Of a stretch of DNA of 64,000 nt, positions 34,797 through 46,113 are shown in pieces. Each line of letters opens with the position of its first letter. Within the stretch, counting starts at the first letter, position 1. Under the pieces are notes generated by a model, which was not told where the DNA came from, did no database searches, and saw only the letters and a program-made list of their open reading frames with translations. Location: positions 5,881,501 to 5,945,500 of the forward strand of contig JARFJB010001910.1 of the NCBI GenBank assembly GCA_036346205.1, in the 5' to 3' direction. The position numbers were made by a program, and so were the translations under genes. This DNA is from Vesta saturnalis (lineage: Eukaryota > Arthropoda > Insecta > Coleoptera > Lampyridae).

Positions 34797-34880
34797 GGGG
34801 CACCTTTGAACAGTTCAAAGGGGCACCTTTGAACAGTTCAAAGGTGCCCCCTTTGATTTGTTCAAATCTGCCCCACGCAT
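34797..34880. repeat. Subterminal repeats of pogo element, with 31-bp palindrome
   Basis: Three overlapping GGGGCACCTTTGAAC units occur in alternating orientation. The 34820-34850 segment is a perfect palindrome with 15-bp arms around one A. Such arrays are candidate transposase binding sites. Confidence 0.75.
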
Positions 34881-35944
34881 TTTTTTTTAAACAAATATTT
34901 TTATCACAAAAAAACATGAATTATATTAAAAATAAATACTACCACAAGTGCCTATATATGTATTCAATATAGTTATAATAAAATCACTTACCATAAATTA
35001 CCACTGCGAACTAAACAGGCTTACACTTAGCGGGACGAATGTTTACTTCCCCAAGGTTAAAACGAAACATAGAGGTTACCTTGCTCTAACAGCGACAAGC
35101 GCTGCAAATACCACATGACGGTGTTGGGTAACAGTGTTGCCGATACAAAATCAGAAGTTTTGTTAAAATTGATTTAAGCGTAAGTTCGTAAACTCGTTTG
35201 TTCAAAGCTGCCTCTGTTCAAAGGTGCCTCCTTCTCCCCTAAGATGTTTTACTAGACCTTGAAGTAAATACTTTACCAATTATATGTTAAAGTACCACAG
35301 CACTTTACTTTAACATAAGTAGTTGAAATTAAAATTAAAAATTACTACATTAAGTATGTTTTTCAATATTAAATAACACTTGAATTTATTGACAAACCTT
35401 AACAAAACTAGTTTTTGCAAACCCAAGGTCACACAACAGGTTAGATAACCAAATCCCTTTTTTTGGTGCCTCATATTTCTTTGGTAGATTTGACTGAATT
35501 ACTTTAATTGATGTCAAGTTTTGATTTGTGAATGCTTTTATCAATTTCAAATAAAATGTTTTCTTACATCTTAACTTGATTAAATTTTGTTAAATTTGAT
35601 CTCTAATTATGATATTTTTCACTGTTAGCCTTCGACCGTTAGTGTGTTCTGATTTGTCATTTTCAAGGCAGTTTAACAATATTTAATTTATTCAAAATCT
35701 AGTTATTCTTCATTAACATTGTATTCCATAGTTGGCTTTATACGTTTATCAAACTGTTATATTAATAGCAGGCTTATGTTTGCGTTTTAAATTTCCCAAA
35801 TTTCACAAAATTTGTTCAACGTATTTAATAATTTTCTTCTTACTACTGGCGAAGATAATTGTGTTATCGAAATTTTTCGATTGTATAACTGGAATATACA
35901 AGTAGGTACACCGTAAAAAAACAAAAAAAGTAAGTATTTTAATA

Positions 35945-36925
35945 TGCGTTTAAAAAGCCGCCAAGTACTTCATATTATTCACTTATAAACAAAACACGGA
36001 AAGTGAATGTGTTGTGACTCAAAAACCTGAAGTTTACCCTGTCAAGGCGTTCTTTCAATACGATTATCGACAACCCTGGTAAGTGATCGTTTTTTTAAAA
36101 TTTTAACCCTTATCTTTCTTTTATTTTCTTTATTTAATTGCTAGAGACCTGACTTCAAGTTTGGTTATATTTGTTATTGTATTTTTACTAATTTAACTGT
36201 AAAACGTACTTTTATCATTATATGCAGAACTCGACAATAGTGTACACGCTAGTTTGAGTGATATTGTTATTATGGTTTTCTAATGATAATGATGAGCGTT
36301 GGGTAAAATAAAACACAGAGCCCTATAGTTGCCTTATGAAATGTTTTTTCGCCCCCGGGAAGTTTGTCAGTTTTCAGTAAAGACTTAGTGCGTTCAACCT
36401 TGTTTATAAATCTAGGACCCTTTTTGCCCTATGTATTTCCCTTGTATGTAAGGTAATAGAGTGATCTGAATTTGAGTTTAATTATATTTGTTACTGTACA
36501 GGCATTTTTACTAATTTAACTGTAAAACGTATTTTTATCTTATTACTATGCAAAACGCGGCAATAGTGTTACACACTAATTTGGTATTCGTATATTGACA
36601 GCAATGTCGAAGGCTGTCTCATAAGATGTTAAATCAATTTGGTCTTTTTGAATTGTGGTTGGTTTTAGCAAGCTGTAAGTTAAACCAAACCAGTATTTTT
36701 GAATTCGCAAGCTGTAAGTTATTATTTGGCTGATTGATTTGATTGAGATTGAATTGATTTGCGGGTGATCGACTGTTTTTCCCACACCGTTATCCTCACG
36801 TTTAGGGAGAGTACCAGCTCTGAGTGTTGGTTAGTCTTACCTACAAAGTAAGCGGTCGCTCATAGGAGCTAGGTATATACAGTGGGAGAATCGTTACCTG
36901 AAGGTTATGAAGAATTTTAGCTCAA
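35945..36925 (+). repeat. Repeat module U, second copy (uninterrupted)
   Basis: Matches 28030-29262 joined to 30102-30230 in order: GTTTACCCTGTCAAGGCG, AAACTCGACAATAGTGTACA-like words, TTTAGGGAGAGTACCAGC, AAGTAAGCGGTCGCTCATAG, then GAAGGTTATGAAGAATTT. It has the empty insertion site of the 835-bp mariner derivative near 36876. Confidence 0.85.
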
Positions 36926-37105
36926 CTTCTTGGTTGATTTGATTGAGATTGATTGATTTGACTGATTTGATTAATTGTTTTGATTGAGGTTGATCTGATT
37001 GTTTGATTTGATCGAGTGATTTGTTTGATTTGACAGAGATTGATTGATTTGGTTTGATATGCTTCGGCTGATTTTATCGGTCGATTGATTGATTTGATTA
37101 ATTTC
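36926..37105. repeat. TTGATTGATTTG simple repeat
   Basis: About 180 bp of degenerate TGATT/TTGATTTGA repetition, also seen in short form at 30155-30200. Confidence 0.85.
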
Positions 37106-37109
37106 TGGC

Positions 37110-38420
37110 TTTTGGCAAGGGGCGAAGGGCCGAGAATAAGTTCCGGCGTCCTACAGCTGTCTTATGAGATGAGGGCCCCTTATTAGAATACAATTTCAAA
37201 TTTCCCGCCTAGTTAGATAATTAGGGGTTTTCCCCTGGCGCTATAGCTGTAATTGAATAGTGAAAGTTTGTTATTGTTTTATTGAAATTGGAAATGAAAG
37301 TCGACTTGTTTGCCTTTACGTAGTTAGATAATTAGGGGGGTTTTCCTTGACGCTATAGATGTAATTGAGTAGTGAAAGTTTGTTATTGTTTTATTAAAAT
37401 TGAAATTTCAAATTTCCTGCCAAAACTAATTGGCCGAGGATGTTACGATGATACAATTTAATTATGACATATGATTAAAATAATTGGATTATGACATAAT
37501 TAAAAACAAAATGGCGGAGATCTTAAATTATGACTCATAAGCCGCTAGGTGACCACGACAGGGGGCGAAGACCCGATAGCAGATTCCTGCGTCCTATGTG
37601 TGTCTTACAAGTTAGTGTTATGACCTTTAAAATTTTCCGCCAATTACAAAATGAGCATGACCGAAGGCTTATACCTGTTTTATGTCCACACAATTTCAAA
37701 TTTCCCGCCATGGCCGAGGGCTTTGATTATAACGTTATAATTAAAAACAAAATGGCAGAGGACTTTGATTATTACTCATAATTAAAAACAAAATGGCAGA
37801 GGGATGTGATTATGACTCATAATTAAAACAAAATGGTAGAGGTCTTTGATTGTGACTCATAATTAAAAACAAATAACGGAGGAATTTGATTACGACTTAA
37901 ATGACGGAAGATTTTGACTATGACTCATAATTAAAATAATTTTCACCCCCCCACCCCACAGCACCAGCATTTGCCTACCCTCCAGGGTCTGGACTGTCAA
38001 AAATGCCAAAAGGACCCTAATTAGGGCTGAAAATACCATCAAGGGGTTGAAAATGGGCCCCGAAAAGAAGGCGTAATTAAAAATAGAATGACGAAGGGAT
38101 TTGACTACGCCTCATAATTAAAAACAAAATGGCGGAGGGATTTCATTATCTCTTAGTTAAAAACAAAATGACGGGGGATTTGATTATGACTCATAATTTA
38201 AATGATTGGGCTTTGACCTGCCTCCCCTCCTTCCCCCACGGGGTGACGTGACCAACCCATCCACTAATTCCAGAGGCTGGCATGCCAAAAAGACTGAATT
38301 CTCCCAAAATGGCCCTAATAAGGGTTGAAAATGGCCCCCAAAAAGAAGCCGACCCCGCTCCTACTCCCATCTATCCCCAGTCCTCCCCCACCACTTTTAA
38401 TGGATGTGTGATGTCATCGA
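37110..38420 (+). repeat. Repeat module V with 41-bp minisatellite
   Basis: This begins with GGGGCGAAGGGCCGAGAATA and GTCTTATGAG blocks, as in 53490-53880. From 37505 to 37940 and again 38085-38205 a unit of about 41 bp recurs (AAAATGGCGGAGG, TTTGATTATGACTCATAATT), around ten copies in all. Then follow AGGGCTGAAAATACCATC and GGTTGAAAATGGGCCCC words shared with 53950-54060. No real gene. Confidence 0.8.
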
Positions 38421-38490
38421 CTCAGCCGGCCTCATTCTACTTATGTTATGTCTTTGTGGTAATTATTTTCGATCTATTATGTCAATTCCG

Positions 38491-38956
38491 TGACAGCGCC
38501 CGAATCTTGCACGTTACGTAATTACATTACCGCAAAACACGCAACAGAACCAAACAGATTTTCCTGTAGCATGTTTCAATGCGCAGATGTCCTTCCCAAT
38601 TGCAGATTTGATTTAAAAATTGTTTGTCAAAGGTAAATACCGAGAATACTATCGCTTCTGGCCTAGTGATACAAATAACTATTGATCGATATGGCAGTGT
38701 CACAATGACAATGCTTTTTTTAAATGAACTAAGATTGTTGCAAAAATACACTTTTTGTTGCATGTTTAGCGAATAACTTTAGTTGGTTTTTATGATTAGA
38801 AATTTAATTGAAATATTGCCTTTGAGAAATAATTTTTTAATCAAATCTGCAATTGGGATGGACATCTGCTACGCTTTGAAACGTGTTATAGCAAAATTCG
38901 TCTGGGTCTGATGCGTGTTTTGCAGTTACATATTGTGCAAGATTCGGGCGCTGTCA
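38491..38956. mobile_element. Inverted-repeat MITE (466 bp)
   Basis: TGACAGCGCCCGAATCTTGC at the start and its complement at the end. The arms extend over about 150 bp each (CAAAACACGC, GCAGATGTCC, CCCAATTGCAGATTTGATT). The superfamily is unclear; no convincing target duplication is visible. Confidence 0.85.
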
Positions 38957-40774
38957 TGGGGTTCATATAGATATAATGAAAACAGGGCTGTCAAAGTTTA
39001 GTCTTTTTAAGTGTTCAACCTATTTGTGCTTAAAATGCTAGTTAAAGGTGCGTAATGTCGCATATCCACTGTAAAACATTACAATGGCAAGTATTGGAGT
39101 GGAACATTGGGCTACTACCAAGGTGCGGTTTCAGATATCTTATTAACAATGTGAATTTATCATGGCTCGGTTTTATTATTATATTTTAGCAAAGTCTACA
39201 TGAAAAGAAAGTTGATTCACAGTGGAGTTTCATCTGGTATCTAACTAGATCGAACTGTGCAAGTTAGTTTTTTCCCAACAATTTTACCCTAAGACAGATA
39301 AGTTAGTACCTACTAAGTCAAAAAGTATATACAATATTTTTTATAATACTTAATCTTTTGGGCAATTCAACCGTGTGTTTGCTTTATTTATCTTTTATAT
39401 AAGTTTCGACAACAATTACAGTTATAGTACTCGCTAAATTGAAAAATCTTTAATAATTATAGTTGAGATGTTAAAACATATTTATGAAATATGAAAAATA
39501 TTTTTGCGTTTTCATATTTAGTACTTCATGCAAAACTGTATAAGATTTGAGTTATCTCTAAAAAGGGTTTCCATAAATAGTTCTCTAAAGCTAATAGTTT
39601 TCCCTATATTTATAAAAAGTACCTACTTCCGAACTAGTATAAAATAGCACCCTACGCAAACTTTTATTATGAAAACTTGTGTAATATTAAGTAATTAAAT
39701 AAACGTTGTCTATACTTATTGCTCTTACAGATCAGATATGGACAGAAAGTATTAAGAGAACTTTTTGCCGTTGAATTATCTTTAAAAAAGGTCAATATAC
39801 TTATTGCTGTAATCTCAAACTTTATACAGATATTCACAGAGAGTAATTTACAGCCTGTATAAAGTAGTTTTTTAGGGATTATTACGTAAATCCTTCTACG
39901 ACGCGTTTAAGACTGTGTTATGTTTAAAAGAAGGTCTCTATACTTATGGATAGCACGTAATGAGTGTGATGTTCGTAAAAAATACATTTAGTTCGTAGAA
40001 AGTTGATTTTAAAAACATATTGTTTACCTAATTTACTTTCATTAAGAAAACTTGTTTAACACTAAATGATTATTAAAAAAGGTATCTTTGCTTGTATCCT
40101 AAATAAATATTCACAAAAAGTACTTTAGAGATCGAGTAACATTTTAAGCCTTACAGCTCATACAAAGTAGCTTTATAGGGCTACCCTACGCAAAATTCTG
40201 ATTAAGAAAACTGGTCTAAAATTGATAAAAATACTTTTCTTTTCGCTAAAATAAATAAAACATCAATAATAATACACGGTTTTACGCAAAGGATAAGTAT
40301 GTTAATCTTGAATGAAAATCGTGAAAGTTTGCAATTTCATATTTTGGTCAAAAATTGAATTATCTTTAGAAAATACCTCTACAATTTTTACTTTAAAGTT
40401 GATAAGCTACTAGATATTCACAAAAAGTACTTTAACGTCCCCTATTAAGTGCCATTATTTCTGAACTGATTCTACCATAATCTGATAGAACCGAGAAATG
40501 TCATTCTCAATATGTTTCATTGGTTCAGCTAATTGTCAAACGAGATACCTATGTTGGGTTTCATTTTTCTCATTAGGTACATTGTTAAGAAACTTAAATT
40601 GATTCGCCAGTTTTACGGGCATACGTGCATTTTGTTACACTGTTACTACCCCCTAAAAAATCCACAAACCCTTTATCTTTCAAAAGCGTTCTAATGCATG
40701 TAAAAATTCTGCATTGACAAAGCTATGAATGCTTATAAGATTTCTATCGATATTTTTTCGTGTTCTCTATAGCG
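38957..40774. other. Intergenic; one solo repeat end and a diverged repeat cluster
   Basis: 39355-39450 resembles the end of the 6850-8370 element (CTTTTGGGCAATTCAA, then AGTTTCGACAACAATTACAG). From 39640 to 40430, words such as AAGAAAACTTGTNTAA, ATTCACAAAAAGTACTTTA and CATACAAAGTAGCTTTATAG recur at irregular 150-390 bp steps, suggesting an old tandem repeat. No gene. Confidence 0.45.
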
Positions 40775-41830
40775 TGGAAAAAAAGTATGGACCACCCCTA
40801 ATAATTTGTTAGTTTTCAGGTTTGATGGAAAACGCTCGAACAAGTCAATTTAGTTTTTGAGTTTCCCACATTCTAATAGAATTCATTTGTTTTTTTATTG
40901 GCATCTTCCAAAAATATGACGTCATCGACATTCTTCTTAAATAACAATATATGGCATCTCATCATTTGAAAGCTCTTCTTTCACTCAGTACGTTCCTAGA
41001 TTTTTGTGCGGTTCTGTCGCGCCGTTTCACAACGACAGCCATTCAATTGTGAAAATTAGCTTAAATTTACTCCCAGTAAAAGAATAATTATTTCTTGTTT
41101 CATCAGAAAAAAGCAAACTATTAAAACATAATTTTATCTATCAAACTAGAACAACGCGAAATATTAAAAAAAAACAAGAACACAACAAAGAAGAATCAAA
41201 TAATCATAAAAATAATAATAATAATATAAGAATGATGTGTTGAGGATAAAACACATTAATAGAAAAAAATTAGTTCAATAAATGCTGAAAGTGACGACCG
41301 TGGACAACTTGACAGTGCCCAAGCCTAAAAACAAATTCTTGAACATTTCTGGTGAAATTTTATTGACGTTTATTTTTGTTTGTGTTTGGTTTGTCTAAAC
41401 TTACTATGATCAAAACTACTACTGCAATGACACTGAGATATCGATTTATTTTTCCACCATTGGTTTAAAAAGCTCAGGCCAAGAAAGTGAATGTAAGGGC
41501 AGGCATTGAATGATAAAGCCTTAGGACTGTCTTAGTGCAATTTATAGTTTTCCTTTTTTCTGATAAAACAAGAAACGGCTATTTTTTACTGGGAGTAGAT
41601 TTAATATAATTTTCACCACTAAAAGGCCGCCATTGTGAAACGACGCGGCAGAATCGCAAAAAAAATCTTGGATACCGAGTGAAACAAGCACTTTCAAATG
41701 ATGCATCACATGTCATATATTGTCATTTAAGAAAACAGGTCAATAAAAAACTAAATTGCCATGATCCAGGGTTTTCCATAAAACCTGAAAACTACCCATC
41801 ATTAAGGCTAGTCCATACTTTTTTCCAAAC
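40775..41830. mobile_element. Foldback element (about 1.06 kb) with arms of about 300 bp
   Basis: TGGAAAAAAAGTATGGACCA at the left and the complement of GTCCATACTTTTTTCCAAAC at the right. The arms 40775-41120 and 41540-41830 share AGTTTTCAGGTTT, CATTTGAAAG, GCGCCGTTTCACAA-type and TTACTCCCAGTAAAA words. The 41130-41530 centre is unique and non-coding. Confidence 0.85.
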
Positions 41831-42671
41831 TGTATGTATAGAAGGTTATACAGTCAACTTTTTTTTCACTAAAGCTAAATCGATTTATTAGCTCAATTTA
41901 CATGTGGCAAAGATTTGCCAAGATCGTCCATGATGCCTGTGCTTTCATTTTCCTGGAGCTGATTAGATTTTGGAAGAAATTCAGCTGAGGGACGAGGGGG
42001 TTTCTTAGAACCAGTTGTGACCTTCTTATCTTAGTTGATTAATATTAATTCATCTTTTAACATTAAATATAGATAAGTACTTACGTAATATCTATACAAG
42101 GAGAATATAGTGCGACCATAAAGCTTGATACACAAAAAAGGAAATAAAATCATTTTAAATATAATAGTATCAGTGTAACTACCTTCTTGAAAAGGTTGCA
42201 CATAAAGTACATGGAAGTGAAATAAGGTTTTTGTTCTAAGACAAGTAATGGTTAAGCACACAGAAAATTTGAATTAGAATTTCAAACTTATCGAAGTTGA
42301 AAAGAAATCTAAAATCAAACTTACGTCTCTTTTCAAAAAAATAGTTGATTTTTATTTTGCACTACTACACTCCATAAAATGGTCACTAATATTACATTGC
42401 AATATACTCGATATGAATGCATTTGAAGGGTTTGAAAGTAACCAGCTGGTTATAGGATAAGGGCTTCATTCCTTCAAACTTTGTTGTTAAGAGTATAAAG
42501 GATTTTTTAAATTTTCAACATGTAACTTGTGAGATCAGTGTTTAGGATCGCATCTTTCGACAGGTATATGCCACCTCTTATTAAAGTGGGTTAAAACAGG
42601 TAGGACTGTGGTTTAATTTGTGTCACACATTGACAAAATGCTTCAGTGAGCAACAGAGCTTACTCAATGGT
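41831..42671. other. Spacer, no gene seen
   Basis: Only short chance frames. Confidence 0.45.
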
Positions 42672-42675
42672 TTAA

Positions 42676-42939
42676 CCCTTAGCGGGTAAAGCACTTTTCC
42701 AGTGGCATGTCCTACAAGACGTAGCTCATCTCTGACATGCAGACACCATTATTGTAGTTTGGTCGTCGCCCCCTGATAATTGACCGCCTGCTCCAGCATC
42801 ATTTTATTGAACATGTGACACATGATTTGTCACACTTGCATGTGAGAGATGAGGTACGAGCTGTGGGACCCTACTCTGTTCATACATTGTGCCTGAATAT
42901 ATTTTCAATCTTATGTCAGACACATACGCCCTCTAAGGG
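42676..42939. mobile_element. piggyBac-type MITE (264 bp)
   Basis: The ends CCCTTAGCGGG and (inverted) CCCTTAGAGGG differ at one base. TTAA lies directly outside both (42672-42675 and 42940-42943). TTAA targets and CCCT-type ends are the signature of the piggyBac superfamily. There is no coding inside. Confidence 0.85.
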
Positions 42940-42943
42940 TTAA

Positions 42944-45917
42944 TCAAATTAATCTAATGTGATGTCACTTGAGTTAGGGACAAATACGGAGGTATATCTT
43001 ATGTTTTGTGCAGTATGACAATTATGAGCACAGACAAAAGTTGTAGGTACCTACAGCATATTTTCTTATAATGTAAAATCTACTCAAAAGCAAATTTTGA
43101 TAATGCTTCACTAACATGCAACATCGTTGAAGTTAATTTTACTCACTAGAACTTATGGCGAGCTTTCATTTTTACCAAAAATATGTTGAACAAAAACTAA
43201 TTATTAAAGGAATTCGTCCAGATTTTGTCACAAAATTACGTTCAACTAAAGAAGGCTTTGAAAATTATTTCTTACGTTGATACATATATGTCTCTTTTCA
43301 GTTTAATGTAAATTGTAATTAAATTAAATTGCTTGATATATAAACATCTGGGTTCATACGAAAATGATGTTTTTCAATCGATTAATTCACAGGTTTCTTA
43401 GCTTGTTAGGTAAAAATCTGAAACAGTGATGTTAATTCATAAGACCTTAACCTCATTATGTGAATAGATAAAATTAACTTTTTAATTACAGGATATAATA
43501 GCAATAAAAACATTGATTTGAGAATTACCTAAAATTCTTCCATGTATAAATTTTTAGGCACATCCAGTATTACGCTAAAACTGATTTTTGATTTAAAAAT
43601 GTTTGGTTCTGTTTTAAAATTATCAAAATTTCATTAGACTGTTTAATTATGAAGTTTTTACTTGCATTGTTTTTTTTTTCAAAATAAAAATTTCTACTAT
43701 AAAACTCAGATACATATAAAATTAACGCTTAACAGTACCTTTTTTAAGTGGGTATTTTCTAATTGTGGTAACGTTTGTACATATTATTTTATTATAATTT
43801 GCAGAAATAATTAACGTTAGTATTAGAAAAAATAAAGAAATTATTGGTAGGGCAATTACCCAATCTAATTGACAAGCTGCGTAATGACATGCGCATATTG
43901 AGAATTATAAGTAAACGATTTTCCAAAGTTGCATTGCAGGCCTCGCCATCTCTTATTTCTTGACACAGACGCTGCCATTTGTAGTACGCCCTCACAGGAC
44001 ATTCCCGGAGTTAAGGGTAAGTTTTAAATTGCAATTTTTTCAAAAATTAGATTGTTTCGTGCATTTACTGTTCAGTGTAAGCAATTTAGAAGAAAATTGC
44101 CCTAATACTGTCCCATCTTGTATAAAATAAGTGCGTGAATTGTTTAAAATTACGTTTCATACTTTACACAGCAATACCTGTCGTTCACCTCCATATTGAT
44201 GACAGCGCCGACCGTGCTAATTTCTAGAAATTTTTGTTGAAATGCCCCCTACATCTAGGTTTGTTAAGTAAAAACGGTCTTTAAATTATGTGAATAGAAG
44301 AATTAAAAAAAAAACAAATTGGTCCAATGGCATAATTAATCGTTTATTTTAAAGGTCATACTTTTATGGTTTGTTTGTTAAAATGGCGTCGGTTTTGTTG
44401 CATATAAAATTAAAAACGTCAAGTTCGTTTCACGGTTATTCCTGTTACTTGTGTAAAATCGTACTTCACGTAACCTTTCTACATTGTTCTTATTTATTTC
44501 GTTTTATTTTTTCTATGTGACTATCATAAATGAATTAATGACTTCACAGCAATCATTTTTTATTTAACGAAATTATAGTTTCTAAATTCTTTATTACTGC
44601 TTGGTATATTTAAACTGGACTTCATTGCCATTACGTATTCGTTGTTTTAAAAGTACTTGACCAGCACTGTTTACTCTACCCATACTAAATAACCGAAAAG
44701 ATACAATCTTATACAAACAGAGTGCACGTTCCCATAAATCAAAATCTCGACCAGTACGCAGTGGCGGAGCTACAGTGTGGATTTCAATTTAAATTCGTAT
44801 TCAACTGTTATTTCCCGGCAGCTAAGGGGAAATAAAGAAAAGAATATGCTATTTATTTAACTTTACTTAAATTTTTGGATGCTAAATACCGACACGTGTA
44901 CGAGCCCAAATAACGTGACGTTCGAAACTGTTGATTATATGTTGGCAAAATTTAGACCTTTAAATATTTAAGATTCTCTTTTATGTGATTCACCAATTAT
45001 GATTAGAGTACATAATTATTTCCTGTTATTATGAATTTGATTTTAGATTATTTTATCTAAATGCATTTGTTAATTTATTCATCCTTTTATTATTAGAAAT
45101 TGTGTTGCCTGATGTGTATTTATTTATGACGTCGAAGTAAGGCGGCTCGTCTGTTAATTTTATAAAGCAATGTCTACATCTAAATTAACCAATACTACGC
45201 AAACGTGTTTTGATTAATCGAGCAGTATCTAAATGAAGGATTAAAAAAACTATTATAGTAAAATTTGTTACTGTGACTTTTCCACGTGAATATTTTTTTG
45301 TTGGTGTCCACACAACGGCCCAACACATCAAAACAAATACAAGAAAACATTCTACCTTTTTGGTCGTATCGTGGGAATTATGATCACAACGGGTACTAAA
45401 AAAATTAGAATAAAGAATGGCGATTTGTATATCACTGATCATTCAGAGGTTAAGTGGTTGTTGTGATTTAAATACCGAGTGAATGTGATTAACGTTGGTC
45501 ACAAATATTTACGGCGGACTAGTGTCCGTTGTGATTCACTTAGTTTTCGTAATGAATAGTTGTTTGGGTGTTATAAATTAGGTGAGCGCTATAATCACTG
45601 TAAAAGTAATGGTCATTTGCAAAAATTATTTAAAATTATAAATCTATTTATAAAATTTTCTCGAATCTGTTCGAAGTATTTTAATTTAAACATACCTGGG
45701 TTAATTTTAACGTTTCCTTGTGTGTTTAATTCTTCAGCCTAACAATAATAATAATTACGAATCGCCAATTTTAGACGACGAATATTTAAAGGAACGTCAA
45801 TCTAGGTACAATTTATGTTATTTTAAAAGTCATTTATAAAATACCCAAACCATATAAAACACTACGCATTAATAATTACAATAACCTATACTTAATTTAT
45901 TTTTAAATACGCCGTGA
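42944..45917. other. About 3 kb without recognised gene
   Basis: AT-rich; frames under 90 codons, none recognised. A perfect CGGACTAGTGTCCG palindrome lies near 45513. Confidence 0.4.
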
Positions 45918-46113
45918 CTATCCGCACGCAAAAATTATAACCTTAAACTGTCGAAAGATGGAAATAAAAAGGAAAAAAATATCTACGGTAACCTGGGATG
46001 CTCTCAATGTACTGTAGCGTAACGTAGCTTGGATCCTAGGTTACCGTAGATTTTAGATTCCCTTTTTATTTCCATTTTTTAAACAGATTTAGGTTAATTT
46101 TGCGTGCGGATAG
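45918..46113. mobile_element. Palindromic MITE (196 bp)
   Basis: CTATCCGCACGCAAAA at the left and its complement at the right. The inner arms share ATGGAAATAAAAAGG and CTACGGTAACCT. It is almost fully self-complementary, with a centre of about 40 bp. Confidence 0.85.

Larger units (their letters stand above)
32250..35243 (-). mobile_element. pogo-family element, nearly intact, inserted in the Penelope copy
   Basis: Left terminal sequence (CCTGGGGCAGTTTTGAAC at 32274) and right terminal sequence (complement: GGAGGCACCTTTGAACAGA, about 35200-35235) share repeated GGGGCA..TTTGAAC words in inverted order. Further copies of the word sit at 34797-34880, forming subterminal repeats. The coding strand is minus, with a full-length transposase (34682-33237). 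The exact end bases are uncertain by about 20 bp. Confidence 0.7.
30565..35770 (-). mobile_element. Penelope-like retroelement with inverted flanking repeats, split by a pogo element
   Basis: The left flank 30565-30945 (TTTGATAAACGTAC, TGTTAAACTGCCTTAAA, AATTGATGAAAGCATT, AATTGGTAAAGCATTTAC) returns inverted at about 35254-35770. Penelope-like elements are known for flanking repeats that may be direct or inverted. Between the arms lie a minus-strand reverse transcriptase/GIY-YIG relic (30960-32119) and an inserted pogo element (about 32250-35243). If the pogo is removed, the right arm abuts the reverse transcriptase fragment closely, so the 5' half of the gene is missing. The element is a truncated or rearranged copy. 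Confidence 0.75.

Noticed and set aside
42031..42261. 76-residue minus frame and similar short frames in 43-47 kb
   Set aside because: Length expected by chance in AT-rich sequence; no motifs.
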